64,000 nucleotides of DNA from Lachnocurva sp045579705 (GCA_045579705.1 JAZNMP010000015.1:1-64000); one strand, 5' to 3'. Positions 46,019 through 55,855 are shown, counted from the first letter of the stretch. Notes: generated from the sequence alone by a model not told the origin. A program made the numbers and translations.

Positions 46019-46696
46019 ATGGATAACCAGTTTCAAAGAATAGAGATGCTTCTCGGAGGAGAAGCTGTAGATAGATTACAGCATGCGCGTGTGGCTGTAT
46101 TTGGCGTAGGTGGTGTAGGCGGATTTGTTTGCGAAGCACTTGCTAGATCCGGGGTCGGACGCATAGGTATCGTCGACAAAGATGTAGTCGATGTGACAAA
46201 TATAAATAGACAGATTATCGCACTTCACACTACAGTTGGCAGACCAAAGGTTGAAGTTATGCGTGAGCGCATAGCCTCAATAAATCCAAAGTGTGAAGTC
46301 GATGTGTTCCAGCAGTTTATACTTCGCGACAATATAGATGAGTTCCCTTGGGAGAACTATGACTATGTAGTTGATGCGGTCGATACTGTGACTGCAAAGA
46401 TTGCAATCATCGAGAAGGCAAAGGAACATGGACTGTATGTAATCAGCGCGATGGGCGCGGGAAACAAACTTGATCCGACTCAGTTTAAAGTCGCTGATAT
46501 CGAGAAGACGAAGGTGGATCCTCTCGCTCGCGTTATGAGACGAGAGCTGAAACAGAGAGGTATCAAAAATGTAAAAGTAGTTTATTCCGAGGAAGAACCG
46601 AGAGTTCGCCTGGAGACACCGGGTTCGATAGCTTTCGTCCCTTCCGTGGTTGGCCTCATTATAGCTGGCGAAGTGATTAAAGATATTGCATTATAG
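46019..46696 (+). CDS. tcdA: tRNA threonylcarbamoyladenosine dehydratase
   Basis: This 225-residue ThiF/E1-like ATP-binding protein has 'VAVFGVGGVGGFVCEALARS', 'IGIVDKDVVDVTNINRQI', 'DYVVDAVDTVTAK' and 'AMGAGNKLDPTQF'. These match TcdA (YgdL), which uses ATP to cyclise t6A37 in tRNAs reading ANN codons. The length is normal for the shorter Bacillota form. Ribosome site AGGAGA precedes the ATG. Confidence 0.9.
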   Translation: MDNQFQRIEMLLGGEAVDRLQHARVAVFGVGGVGGFVCEALARSGVGRIGIVDKDVVDVTNINRQIIALHTTVGRPKVEVMRERIASINPKCEVDVFQQFILRDNIDEFPWENYDYVVDAVDTVTAKIAIIEKAKEHGLYVISAMGAGNKLDPTQFKVADIEKTKVDPLARVMRRELKQRGIKNVKVVYSEEEPRVRLETPGSIAFVPSVVGLIIAGEVIKDIAL

Positions 46697-46789
46697 TTAT
46701 TTATTAGTTATAGAAAAAATTTGACTGAAGAAAAAAGATTGACTGTAGAAAGGGTGATGCAACTATGATGAATGAAATGAGAAAGATTA

Positions 46790-47704
46790 ATGCGCCGACT
46801 TAATGAATACCTTAGGTCGACCTATGGGTGTAAAGTTTATAAGCTCTCGCTTAGTGCGAAGGTGACTTGTCCGAATCGTGATGGAAAGATTGACACGAGA
46901 GGATGCATATTTTGCTCGGCGGGCGGATCGGGAGATTTTGCTGCAAATCGGGTGAAGCCTATCGCAGAACAAATTGAGGAGGCAAAGGCGCGCGTCAGCG
47001 CAAAAGTGCGAGACGGCAAATACATCGCATACTTCCAGAGTTTCACGAATACATATGGATATGTGGAGTATTTGCGGGAAATTTTTTCCGAGGCGATAAA
47101 GCCTGACGACATCGTCGCGCTTTCCATCGGGACGCGCCCGGACTGCCTGTCGGACGAGGTGCTCGAGATGCTTCGCGAGCTTAATCGCGTGAAGCCTGTT
47201 TGGGTGGAGCTCGGTCTCCAGACGATTCACGAGGAAACGGCGAAGTATATCCGCCGCGGCTACCCGCTTCGAGTGTATGATGAGGCGGTTTCGCGCCTGA
47301 AAAAGATAGGTGTCCAGATTATCGTACATGTGATTCTTGGACTTCCGGGCGAGACTGTAGATGATATGAGAGCAACGGTGGATTATGTCGTTCGCTCTGG
47401 GGCGGATGGCATAAAGCTCCAGCTTCTGCATGTGCTGAAGGGAACGGATTTGTGCCGGGACTATGAAGATGGAAAGTTTGAAGCCATGGACTTTGAGACC
47501 TATGTGGATTTAGTTTCCGATATCGCGGTCGGATTGCCTGACGATATCGTGGTGCATCGCTTGACTGGTGATGGGCCGAAGAAACTGCTCGTCGCGCCAC
47601 TTTGGAGCGGCGACAAAAAGCGCGTGCTAAATGCGGTAAACAAAGCAATCGAGGAAAAAGAAAAGAGTCGGTTCGGGAAAGCCGACAAAGGAGAAAAGAG
47701 ATAG
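46790..47704 (+). CDS. TIGR01212-family radical SAM protein (YtqA-like)
   Basis: The protein has 304 residues. The iron-sulfur ligands are in 'VTCPNRDGKIDTRGCIFCSA' (Cys, then CxxC), a spacing typical of this family. Further blocks are 'AYFQSFTNTYG', 'VWVELGLQTIHEETAKYIRR' and 'HVILGLPGETVDDM'. The family resembles the catalytic part of elongator protein 3; its substrate is not established. The ATG lies inside a 12-codon upstream frame (46765-46803), a possible translational-coupling peptide. Confidence 0.9.
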   Translation: MRRLNEYLRSTYGCKVYKLSLSAKVTCPNRDGKIDTRGCIFCSAGGSGDFAANRVKPIAEQIEEAKARVSAKVRDGKYIAYFQSFTNTYGYVEYLREIFSEAIKPDDIVALSIGTRPDCLSDEVLEMLRELNRVKPVWVELGLQTIHEETAKYIRRGYPLRVYDEAVSRLKKIGVQIIVHVILGLPGETVDDMRATVDYVVRSGADGIKLQLLHVLKGTDLCRDYEDGKFEAMDFETYVDLVSDIAVGLPDDIVVHRLTGDGPKKLLVAPLWSGDKKRVLNAVNKAIEEKEKSRFGKADKGEKR

Positions 47705-47755
47705 TTGGTTCGGGAAAGCCGACTTTACAGAGACTTAAAAAGGGAGGACTCAACA

Positions 47756-49564
47756 TTGAAAGAAAAATATTCAAAGAGCCGGCTGCTGCTCTATTTTCTG
47801 AGGGGCAGCAAGCGGTATTTCATAACGGGCATAGTGTTTGGTATGCTCGTAACTCTATTAGATTTAGTTAACCCAAAGATTATTAGTTTTACAATTGATG
47901 GTGTGATAGGAAAGCGCGAGCCGAAGCTCAGTGGCGTGGTGTCCGATATAGTGGACAGACTAGGAGGCGTAGGTTATCTGCGCGGACATCTCTATGTGAT
48001 CGCGCTGGGAATCATCGTAGTGGCATTGGCGGGAATCTTTTGCCGATATATGTTCACACTGATGAACTCAAAAGGTGCAGAGACCTTTGTCATGACGATG
48101 CGAAACGAGCTGTTTCGTCACATCGAAGGGCTGCCTTACAAATGGCATTCTGAGAACAAGACTGGTGACATCATCCAGCGTTGCACATCCGATGTCGAGA
48201 CGATAAAGCGTTTCCTGTCGGAGCAGTTGATTCAGGTGTTTAGAATCGTGATACTCGTGACTTTTGCGTTCGCGTTTATGCTGGGGATTCATCCGCTCTG
48301 GTCACTCGTGGCGGGCGTGTTTATGCCTGTGATTCTCGGACTTTCGCTCCATTATCACAAGCAGTTCGGAAAGATATTCATGGAGGCCGATGAGAATGAA
48401 GGTATCCTCTCATCTATCGCCCAGGAGAATCTGACTGGCGTTCGTGTCGTTCGAGCTTTTGGACGTGAGAGCTATGAGAGGGATAGGTTCCTGAAACAGA
48501 ACAAGCATTACTTCAGAATCTGGTCTCGCTTTAATCACCTGCTTTCAAAATACTGGTCTATCGCTGATGTGATTTCAGGGTTCCAGTTTATCGCAGTTAT
48601 CGCTGTCGGTTCCTATCTGGCGGTTTCTGGACAGATTACAGCTGGTCAGTATATCGCCTTCGTATCTTACAACTCGATGGTTATCTGGCCGATTCGACAG
48701 CTTGGTCGTGTTCTGTCACAGATGAGCAAGGCCGGCGTTTCTATCGAACGTGTGAAGTACATTATGAATTCTGAGCTCGAGACCGATCGTGCTGGTGCGG
48801 GCGAGCCTGATATGAAACAGGATATCTGCTTTAAACATGTGAGTTTTTCGTTTGGTGACAACCAGATTCTCGATGATGTGAGTTTCACAGTTCCTGCGGG
48901 AACTACACTCGGTGTGCTTGGCTCGACTGGCTCCGGCAAGTCGACTCTCATCAACCTGCTCATCCGCATGTATGAGCTCGGTGAAGATGATGGAAGTATC
49001 ACTATCGGTGGCGTGGACATCCGTGATATTAAGGCTTCATGGCTTCGAAAAAATATAGGCATCGTGTTGCAGGAGCCATATCTTTTTTCACGAACCCTAC
49101 GCGAAAATATCGGGATTGGTGTCGATCATGCGAATATGGATACGATTCGTGAGGCGGCTAGGATTGCGTCTCTGCTGCACACGATCGAGGATTTCACAAA
49201 AGGATTTGACACTGAGGTTGGCGAGCGTGGCGTGACGCTTTCGGGTGGTCAGAAGCAGCGAACTGCTATCGCGCAGATGATCGTCGGGGATACGCCGGTT
49301 ATGGTGTTTGACGATTCGCTCTCTGCTGTCGATGCTGAGACGGATGCGCGAATTCGTGATGCTCTTCGCGAGAGAAATGTTGAGACGACGACCATCCTTG
49401 TGGCACATCGAATTACGACTTTGATGAATGCGGACCAGATCATCGTAATGGACCGCGGTCGCATTCTAGAGTCGGGAACGCATGAGGAGCTGCTCGCTCT
49501 CGGTGGAGTTTACAGAAAGATTTATGACATTCAGACGGAAGGGGGCGATTTTGATGCAGAATGA
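47756..49564 (+). CDS. ABC exporter half-transporter with degenerate catalytic site
   Basis: The protein has 602 residues: six membrane helices, then an ATPase domain with Walker A 'GSTGSGKST', canonical signature 'LSGGQKQR' and Walker B 'VMVFDDSLSAVD', where Asp replaces the catalytic Glu. TTG 47756 is the likely start, since GGGAGG lies at 47742-47747; the frame is open further upstream without a ribosome site. It overlaps the next gene by 11 bp. Together they form a heterodimeric multidrug/peptide-type exporter with one impaired ATP site, as in BmrCD-like pairs. Confidence 0.92.
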   Translation: MKEKYSKSRLLLYFLRGSKRYFITGIVFGMLVTLLDLVNPKIISFTIDGVIGKREPKLSGVVSDIVDRLGGVGYLRGHLYVIALGIIVVALAGIFCRYMFTLMNSKGAETFVMTMRNELFRHIEGLPYKWHSENKTGDIIQRCTSDVETIKRFLSEQLIQVFRIVILVTFAFAFMLGIHPLWSLVAGVFMPVILGLSLHYHKQFGKIFMEADENEGILSSIAQENLTGVRVVRAFGRESYERDRFLKQNKHYFRIWSRFNHLLSKYWSIADVISGFQFIAVIAVGSYLAVSGQITAGQYIAFVSYNSMVIWPIRQLGRVLSQMSKAGVSIERVKYIMNSELETDRAGAGEPDMKQDICFKHVSFSFGDNQILDDVSFTVPAGTTLGVLGSTGSGKSTLINLLIRMYELGEDDGSITIGGVDIRDIKASWLRKNIGIVLQEPYLFSRTLRENIGIGVDHANMDTIREAARIASLLHTIEDFTKGFDTEVGERGVTLSGGQKQRTAIAQMIVGDTPVMVFDDSLSAVDAETDARIRDALRERNVETTTILVAHRITTLMNADQIIVMDRGRILESGTHEELLALGGVYRKIYDIQTEGGDFDAE

Positions 49565-51377
49565 TGAGTACACATCAAACCTTCGTTTCTTTGGACTTCC
49601 AAAGCTTATGCCTTATCTCAGAGGGTACAGATTTAGGTTTATCAGGCTGTTTATATGCATCGTCGTGACCAGTGGACTCGACGTTTGCATCCCACTGTTT
49701 AATAGATATGCGATTAATCATTTTATCGGACGAAGTTCTTTGGATGGATTGACAGAGTTCGTGTTGGTTTATGGTGGAGTCGTAGTGTTCCAGGGGTTCG
49801 CGACTTACTGGTTCTTTAAGACGACTTCCGATATGGAAATCAGCGTCAGCAGGGATTTGCGTAATCAGGCATTCGAACATCTGCAGACACTGTCTTTTTC
49901 CTATTACAATCAGAACAATGTCGGCTATATCCACGCGCGTGTTATGAGTGATACGGAAAAAATAGGCGGCGCGCTTTCGTGGGACCTCATGGATATGACG
50001 TACAATGTGCTGTATATCCTGGGCTCTTTCGTCGTAATGTATGCGATTAATCTGAGGCTGGGCCTGCTCGTGTCTGTGCTGATTCCGATTGCCGCGGTGC
50101 TGATCATCTATTTCCAGAAGCATCTCGTGCAGTTGAATCGCCGGATTCGTGAGATTAATTCGGTGATTACGGGTGATATCAATGAAGGAATCACAGGCGC
50201 GCAGACGATAAAGAATCTCGTAATCGAGGACAAGATTGATGACAATTTCCGAAGAGACACTTCGGAGATGCGCCGTGTGTCGATTCGTGCGACTCACTAT
50301 CGTGCCTTGTTTAGGGCGTCTATTGCGATGTTTTCATCGATTGCGCTCGCGCTGATTCTGTGGCAGGGCGGTATGCTGACTCAGCAGAGATTGATGCTGA
50401 TCGGTACGCTCTCCGTGTTTATGACTTATGCGCAAAATGTTCTCGAGCCTATCCAGATTATCATCGAAGTTATCTCGTTCTGGATTCAGGCAAAGGTCAA
50501 TATCGAGAGATTTACCGGGCTTATGGAGACGGAGTCGGATGTTAGAGATTCTGATGAGGTTGTTTCGAAGTACGGTGATGTCTTTGAGCCTAAGCGTGAG
50601 AACTGGGAAGCGTTACATGGAGATATCGAGTTTAAGGATGTTTCATTTAAGTATCCTGATGGTGACGAGTATGTGCTGGAGCACTTTAATCTGAAGGTGC
50701 CGCAGGGAACAAATGTCGCTATCGTAGGTGAGACTGGCGCGGGCAAGTCGACTCTGGTTAACCTGGTTTGTCGATTCTTCGAGCCGACATCGGGTGAGAT
50801 TCTGATCGATGGACGAGATGCCAGGGAGCGTAGCCAGCTGTGGCTTCATAGCAATATAGGATATGTGCTTCAGACACCGCACTTGTTCTCTGGAACAGTT
50901 CGCGAGAATCTGTGTTATGGAAATCCGCTGGCTTCTGAGGAGGAAATCTGGAAGGCTATCGATCTCGTAGACGCGCGAAGTGTAGTCGAGAAGATGCCTA
51001 AAGGTCTCGATTCCGAAGTAGGTGAAGGCGGTGACATGCTTTCTGTTGGTGAGAAGCAGTTGCTTTCGTTTGCTCGTGCTATTCTCGCTGATCCACGTAT
51101 TCTGGTTCTCGATGAGGCGACATCTTCTATTGATACCGTTACAGAGAAGCAGATACAGAATGCTATCGGCAAAGTGATTAAAGGGCGTACGACATTTATG
51201 ATTGCGCATCGTCTATCTACTGTTGTGGATTGCGATGTGATCCTGGTAGTTAAAGATGGCCGCATTATAGAGCAGGGCACACATCGTGAGCTTATGCGCG
51301 CGCATGGCTACTATTATGGGCTCTTCACTCGTCAGTTCGAGGATAGGGAGACTGAGGCTGCGTTTGGTGGGGCGTGA
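49554..51377 (+). CDS. ABC exporter half-transporter, partner with catalytic Glu
   Basis: The protein has 607 residues: six membrane helices, Walker A 'GETGAGKST', Walker B 'ILVLDEATSSID' with the catalytic Glu, and a non-canonical signature 'LSVGEKQLL'. In the dimer, its Walker motifs pair with the partner's LSGGQ to form the working site. Its odd signature faces the partner's Asp-containing Walker B, giving the degenerate site. ATG 49554 follows AAGGGGG and overlaps the upstream gene. A terminator follows at 51445. Confidence 0.93.
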   Translation: MQNDEYTSNLRFFGLPKLMPYLRGYRFRFIRLFICIVVTSGLDVCIPLFNRYAINHFIGRSSLDGLTEFVLVYGGVVVFQGFATYWFFKTTSDMEISVSRDLRNQAFEHLQTLSFSYYNQNNVGYIHARVMSDTEKIGGALSWDLMDMTYNVLYILGSFVVMYAINLRLGLLVSVLIPIAAVLIIYFQKHLVQLNRRIREINSVITGDINEGITGAQTIKNLVIEDKIDDNFRRDTSEMRRVSIRATHYRALFRASIAMFSSIALALILWQGGMLTQQRLMLIGTLSVFMTYAQNVLEPIQIIIEVISFWIQAKVNIERFTGLMETESDVRDSDEVVSKYGDVFEPKRENWEALHGDIEFKDVSFKYPDGDEYVLEHFNLKVPQGTNVAIVGETGAGKSTLVNLVCRFFEPTSGEILIDGRDARERSQLWLHSNIGYVLQTPHLFSGTVRENLCYGNPLASEEEIWKAIDLVDARSVVEKMPKGLDSEVGEGGDMLSVGEKQLLSFARAILADPRILVLDEATSSIDTVTEKQIQNAIGKVIKGRTTFMIAHRLSTVVDCDVILVVKDGRIIEQGTHRELMRAHGYYYGLFTRQFEDRETEAAFGGA

Positions 51378-51444
51378 TGCATGAGCGCCTAAATGTGTGG
51401 TTTGGATACTGTTTTGGCGCTGCGGCAGCAGTGCCACTTGATTT

Positions 51445-51472
51445 AGGAAGGGCTGTGGCCCTTCCTTTTTTG
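51445..51472 (+). terminator. Intrinsic terminator after the ABC exporter operon
   Basis: AGGAAGGGC (51445-51453), loop TGTG, GCCCTTCCT (51458-51466), then T run. Confidence 0.85.
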
Positions 51473-51487
51473 GTGTTTTCTGCGTTC

Positions 51488-51880
51488 TGGAGCTCTAGTG
51501 GAGAAAAGCACAAACTTTTAGGTCACTATAAAGCAAGTTGGAAGAGGGAAGTCTGTGCTTTGGAGTTCTAGTGGAGAAAAACACAGACTTTTAGTTCACT
51601 GTAAAGCAAGTTGGAAGGGGAGAGTCTGTGTTCTAGAAATCTAGTGGAGAAAAACACAGACTTTTAGGTTACTATAAAGCAAGTTGGAAGGGGGAGTCTG
51701 TGTTTTAGAGCTTTGGTGGAGAAAAACACAGACTTTTAGGTTACTATAAAGCAAGTTGGAAGGGGGGAGTCTGTGCTTTGGAGCTTTGGTGGAGAAAAAC
51801 ACAGACTTTTAGGTTACTATAAAGCAAGTTGGAAGGGGGGAGTCTGTGCTTTGGAGCTCTAGTGGAGAAAACCACAGAGC
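51488..51880. repeat. 73-bp tandem repeat of hairpin units (five copies plus partial sixth)
   Basis: The marker GTGGAGAAAA recurs at 51498, 51571, 51644, 51716, 51789 and 51862, steps of 72-73 bp. Each full unit carries an inverted repeat, CACAGACT and AGTCTGTG (for example 51800-51807 and 51841-51848), spanning 49 bp, with a conserved loop including 'AAAGCAAGTTGGAAG' and a G tract that lengthens through the array. The sixth copy stops after the left arm. It lies between the ABC exporter terminator and a nuclease-like gene. The remaining bases to 52089 hold nothing that I recognise. Confidence 0.9.
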
Positions 51881-52089
51881 TGATGCTCAGGATAATCAAG
51901 TTTATAATTTGACTATCTGTGTATTTCGCCTATATTCCCGTAAAACCCAGATATCAACATATTAACAAGTCAAATCCTTAATTCGTCTTTATTATTATGA
52001 AGAATATTTAATGATACATTGCGCTTGAAGTCGGGTAGAATCAAGAGTAAAGGAGAAACAAAGGTATTCATAATGGGAAGGAGTTTAGA

Positions 52090-52923
52090 GTGTATATGAG
52101 TTCAAGCGGTGTTTTGCCAAATGTTCTTAGAACGATGATTGTTTCGCGACTGAACTGGTTAATAGCAGTTAGGGATAGACTTGCTGCGAGAGAATGGTAC
52201 GAGGGTGAGACTTTACAGGTTTTAAATCATGGAGAACATATTAGATATGTAATTATGAAAAAGACCGTAAACGGGGATGGTACAGTGGGTAAAAAACGTA
52301 TTTATGCGAACAAGAAAATGCGAGGTGAAGTGATTAGGCTGGCGCAAAGAGATTATGACAGGGTGCTATATAAAAGAGTAAATGATGAAATCGAAATCTT
52401 TTCAAATGTCTTAAAAATGTGGGCACCGGTTGAGCAGGTGTTTCAGGAATTTAAGGAAACGCGTAAGATGTATGTAAAGCCTATAGTTCAGAGCAAAGAA
52501 AACTTTGTTGAAGAATGGTGTTCAAAGAAATACGAAGGACTTCCTTTTTCTCCAGAAGACACTTCTGAGTTCTATACTGCAAAGGGGGAGCGAGTTCGTT
52601 CGAAGTCAGAGGTTATGATCGCTGATACACTTTACAGACACGATATTCCATATAAATATGAATGCCCGATTACGTTACAGAACGGTCGTACGAAATATCC
52701 TGATTTTACGGTCCTGAATGTTCGAACCAGGCGTGAATATATTTGGGAGCATCTGGGCATGATGACGGATTCAGAATATGTTGAAGCTAATTTGAAAAAA
52801 TTGAAGGATTACGAAAGAAATGGAATAATGCATGGAAAACAATTGATTCTTACGATGGAAAGTCACGGTTATCCGCTTTCTACGAAAAGCATCGAAAAAA
52901 TAATCGAGACATTCCTAGTTTAA
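52090..52923 (+). CDS. PD-(D/E)XK-like nuclease-fold protein, paralogue of the one at 62209
   Basis: The protein has 277 residues. The helical, basic N-terminal half (~1-165) is unrecognised. The C-terminal half shows 'RVRSKSEVMIADTLYRHDIP' (SKSE, 171-174), 'KYPDFTVLN' (PDF, 204-206) and 'YIWEHLGMM' (WEH, 219-221). This is an E...D...E pattern compatible with a PD-(D/E)XK nuclease core, though the usual Lys after the last acid is His. It starts at GTG 52090, 6 bp after GGAAGGAG. A 73-bp palindromic repeat array lies just upstream. The same layout recurs with the gene at 62209. Confidence 0.7.
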   Translation: MYMSSSGVLPNVLRTMIVSRLNWLIAVRDRLAAREWYEGETLQVLNHGEHIRYVIMKKTVNGDGTVGKKRIYANKKMRGEVIRLAQRDYDRVLYKRVNDEIEIFSNVLKMWAPVEQVFQEFKETRKMYVKPIVQSKENFVEEWCSKKYEGLPFSPEDTSEFYTAKGERVRSKSEVMIADTLYRHDIPYKYECPITLQNGRTKYPDFTVLNVRTRREYIWEHLGMMTDSEYVEANLKKLKDYERNGIMHGKQLILTMESHGYPLSTKSIEKIIETFLV

Positions 52924-53039
52924 TTATAATTAGAGATGCAGATGAAATCTGACATGCTCAGAATAAAGGAGCTATACCTTTATTTTTTACATGTACAGAA
53001 AAACGACTTACACATTTATTATGAAAAAAAGAGGCCTAA

Positions 53040-53819
53040 ATGATAAACGATGAAATCTGCGAGAAACTTTTCGCAAATCAGGATATTAAATATAGAAACT
53101 TCCAGAGCAAGCTCATTCCAAACATAGATCCAGATACTGTAATCGGTGTGCGCACACCAGTGCTTCGCAAATTTGCAAAGAAATTGATAAAGCAGTATGG
53201 CTTGTCTAGAAAAATATCGGAAGACTCGCTTGATATATTCCTTTCTGATCTTCCACATAAATATTTTGAGGAGAATCAGCTTCATGCTTTTATCCTTTCT
53301 GAAATGAAGGACTTCACGCAGGTGATAGAGCTTGTTGAAGAATTCTTGCCATTTGTGGATAACTGGGCGACCTGCGATCAAATGTCTATTAAAATATTTA
53401 AGAAGCATAAACAGGAGCTTTTGCCATATCTAAAGAGATGGATTAAAAGTGGGAGAAGTGATGTAAAGTCGCCGCAAAAGCAAGAGCAAAATCAAAAGCA
53501 ACTGGAAAAGCAAGAGGACAAGTACACATATACCATTCGATTTGGAATTGTGACGTTGATGAACCTATATTTGGATGATGACTTCAAGCCTGATTATTTA
53601 AAGTGGATCGTGGAGATAGAGTCTGAAGAATACTACGTAAATATGGCTTGCGCCTGGTTCTTTGCTACGGCGCTCGCGAAGCAGTATGACGCGACGCTGC
53701 CATTTTTTGAGGAACGAAAGCTTGATAAGTGGACACATAATAAATCCATTCAGAAGGCCATCGAGAGTTATCGTGTTTCAAAGGATCATAAGGACTATTT
53801 GAAGACACTTAGAATATGA
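53040..53819 (+). CDS. DNA alkylation repair protein (AlkD family)
   Basis: The 259 residues form a HEAT-like repeat protein: 'GVRTPVLRKFAKKLIK', 'LPHKYFEENQLHAFILSEM', 'FVDNWATCDQMSIKIF', 'IRFGIVTLMNLYLDD' and 'YYVNMACAWFFATALAKQ'. These match the AlkD DNA glycosylase family that removes N3- and N7-alkylpurines. An unusual Gln/Lys-rich insert ('SPQKQEQNQKQLEKQED') sits in one inter-helix loop. It is monocistronic by spacing. Confidence 0.88.
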   Translation: MINDEICEKLFANQDIKYRNFQSKLIPNIDPDTVIGVRTPVLRKFAKKLIKQYGLSRKISEDSLDIFLSDLPHKYFEENQLHAFILSEMKDFTQVIELVEEFLPFVDNWATCDQMSIKIFKKHKQELLPYLKRWIKSGRSDVKSPQKQEQNQKQLEKQEDKYTYTIRFGIVTLMNLYLDDDFKPDYLKWIVEIESEEYYVNMACAWFFATALAKQYDATLPFFEERKLDKWTHNKSIQKAIESYRVSKDHKDYLKTLRI

Positions 53820-53862
53820 CAAACTATATTTTGCAAAAATCCGCCATTCGTAATATAGTTAT

Positions 53863-55701
53863 ATGGTTATGAAGAGAAAAATATTATTTATTAGAAAACT
53901 CGCATATTACTTGCGAATATATGGCGTACGCGAAGTATACAGAATCATGACGGCTCGTAAGAACAAGCCGTATAATTTTGATGACTATAAATGGTTCCAG
54001 AAGAAGCATAGATTGAAGAGTTCGGATGCAATGTTTCAGAGGGCTTTTCGCTCGGAGAAGAACTTTCTCATTTGCGTGATCGACGCGGACAGTGAGCAGG
54101 AAATTGAGACATCAAACTTAAAGAAGTCGCTGGCGAAGTCTACTTACGAGAGATTTGACTTCGTCGCATGGCCTGAACTGATTTCTAAAATGAAAGACCT
54201 TGGGGTGCATCGTGACGAAGCGTCCTCCGATGGGAAACACGGCGAGAACTATACCCACGTCATCTTTGCGAAAAAAGATGATGCATTTTCTCAGGATGCC
54301 TTGTACGAATACGCAAATGCGCTGGATCGAGACAAATATATAGACTTAATCTACTGTGACTCGGACCATTATGACTCTGAGAAGAGGGGGCTTAGATTTG
54401 ATCCTTATTTCAAACCAGCTTTCAGTCCTGACTATCTCGAAGAGTTTAATTATATCCGAATGGGATATGCGGTGGAGATTGGAGTCGTAAGGAAAGCTTT
54501 TTCCAGAGGCGTAGAGAGAAATGAGTTGGATCTCATCATTACGCTTACGGATGCAGCAGATTCGATCGAGCTTCCGGGAGGCGGTTCAAAGAATATCGCG
54601 CACCTTTCAAAGATGCTTTATCACGAAGATGTGCGGATTACAGATGAAGGTTTGAAGGATGGTAGAGTTCATACTGATTTGATCAGGTATGAGCAGAGAG
54701 CCAGCGAGAAGCTGGATGAAAGTGCTGAGTGTGATATCAGGGCGCTGGAGAAGCATTATCAGAGGCTCGACGAACCGGGAAAAGTTACACGAGGAAAGGT
54801 AGCTGGAACATATCACTTTATCCACGATATTGAGGAAGAGCCACTGGTTTCTATCATCGTTCCGAATATGGACCATTTGGAGGATTTGAAGACTTGTATC
54901 GAGAGCTTTGATAAGTCGACTTACAGAAATATCGAGTGGATTATCGTCGAGAACAATAGCCGCGATTCCAAGCTGTTTGATTACTATAGTAGGATTAGTA
55001 AGCGTGATGATGTGCGTGTTATCGAGTATCACGATGACTTCAATTTCTCCCAGATTTGTAATCGAGGTGTTGAGGAGTCGGAGGGTGATTTGCTTCTGTT
55101 CCTGAATAATGATACTGAACTTCTTAATCCGAACTCGCTTACTGAGATGGTTACGACCTTGATGCGAGAAGGCGTAGGTATCGTCGGTGCGAGATTGCTC
55201 TACGATGATAATACTGTGCAGCACGCTGGTGTAACATTGGGTGTCGGCGGATTTGCCTGTCATTCAAATGCTTACATTGAGGACGAAGATCCGGGATACA
55301 TGAATCGAAGTCTGGTTATGACGGATGTGGCTGCTGTGACGGCGGCTTGTCTGCTGATAGATAGGGACATGTTCTTCGACCTCGGTGGTTTCGATGAAAG
55401 CTATCAGGTCGCGGCAAACGATGTCGATTTGTGTATGAAGGTTCTGCATGAAGGATTGAAGGTGGTTTATAATCCTTATTCAATCTTCCATCATTATGAG
55501 TCGAAGTCACGTGGCGACGATCGCGCGCAGATGAAGAAGGCAAAACGTTTGCAGAGCGAGGTGGATCGTTTCGCAAAACGATGGAAAGATATCCTGGTAA
55601 ATGGCGACCCGTATTACAACTCAAACTTCTCTCGTGGATTTGAGTACAAGGTGAAGCTTAGAAAGCAGAAATGGCATAGGGCTTTCTTCTATAGAAGATA
55701 G
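53863..55701 (+). CDS. Large glycosyltransferase family 2 protein
   Basis: The protein has 612 residues. The N-terminal ~300 contain a worn GT-A-like half ('DLIYCDSDHYDSEKRG', 'FKPAFSPDYLEEFNYI') lacking the usual start motif. From ~325 an intact GT2 domain follows: 'PLVSIIVPNMDHLEDLKTCI', 'NNSRDSKLFDYY', 'LLFLNNDTELLNPNSL' and 'AANDVDLCMKV'. This two-part plan is usual in O-antigen/rhamnan glycosyltransferases. It lies outside the main locus, with no sugar genes nearby. Two ATGs (53863, 53869) compete and neither has a good ribosome site. Confidence 0.85.
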   Translation: MVMKRKILFIRKLAYYLRIYGVREVYRIMTARKNKPYNFDDYKWFQKKHRLKSSDAMFQRAFRSEKNFLICVIDADSEQEIETSNLKKSLAKSTYERFDFVAWPELISKMKDLGVHRDEASSDGKHGENYTHVIFAKKDDAFSQDALYEYANALDRDKYIDLIYCDSDHYDSEKRGLRFDPYFKPAFSPDYLEEFNYIRMGYAVEIGVVRKAFSRGVERNELDLIITLTDAADSIELPGGGSKNIAHLSKMLYHEDVRITDEGLKDGRVHTDLIRYEQRASEKLDESAECDIRALEKHYQRLDEPGKVTRGKVAGTYHFIHDIEEEPLVSIIVPNMDHLEDLKTCIESFDKSTYRNIEWIIVENNSRDSKLFDYYSRISKRDDVRVIEYHDDFNFSQICNRGVEESEGDLLLFLNNDTELLNPNSLTEMVTTLMREGVGIVGARLLYDDNTVQHAGVTLGVGGFACHSNAYIEDEDPGYMNRSLVMTDVAAVTAACLLIDRDMFFDLGGFDESYQVAANDVDLCMKVLHEGLKVVYNPYSIFHHYESKSRGDDRAQMKKAKRLQSEVDRFAKRWKDILVNGDPYYNSNFSRGFEYKVKLRKQKWHRAFFYRR

Positions 55702-55774
55702 ATTTCATAAGTCTCTTTTTTTACAGAATATCTTTAAAATACAGTTTATTTTATGAAAAAATGTGCTAAAATAA

Positions 55775-55830
55775 CCGCTATCACTTGTCATATTTGTTAG
55801 GCAAACGAAGGTGAGCGGGTGGATTTTTTT
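55775..55830 (+). terminator. Stem-loop with U tract upstream of metN
   Basis: CCGCTATCAC (55775-55784) pairs with GTGAGCGG (55811-55818) across a two-base bulge; the loop contains a small TTTG/CAAA stem, and seven T follow at 55824-55830. A TAAAAT at 55767-55772 would start transcripts inside the left arm, so the element more likely ends upstream transcription than controls met expression. I see no SAM-riboswitch core. Confidence 0.5.
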
Positions 55831-55855
55831 CAAAAAAAAAAAGGATTACAAATAA

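Noticed and set aside
46787..51437. Long minus-strand frames opposite the radical SAM and ABC exporter genes
   Set aside because: They are antisense shadows of well-conserved genes and show no family motifs.
55702..55855. SAM (S-box) riboswitch before the methionine transporter genes
   Set aside because: The leader has one bulged hairpin and a T run but none of the conserved S-box core, and a TAAAAT box sits at the edge of its left arm.
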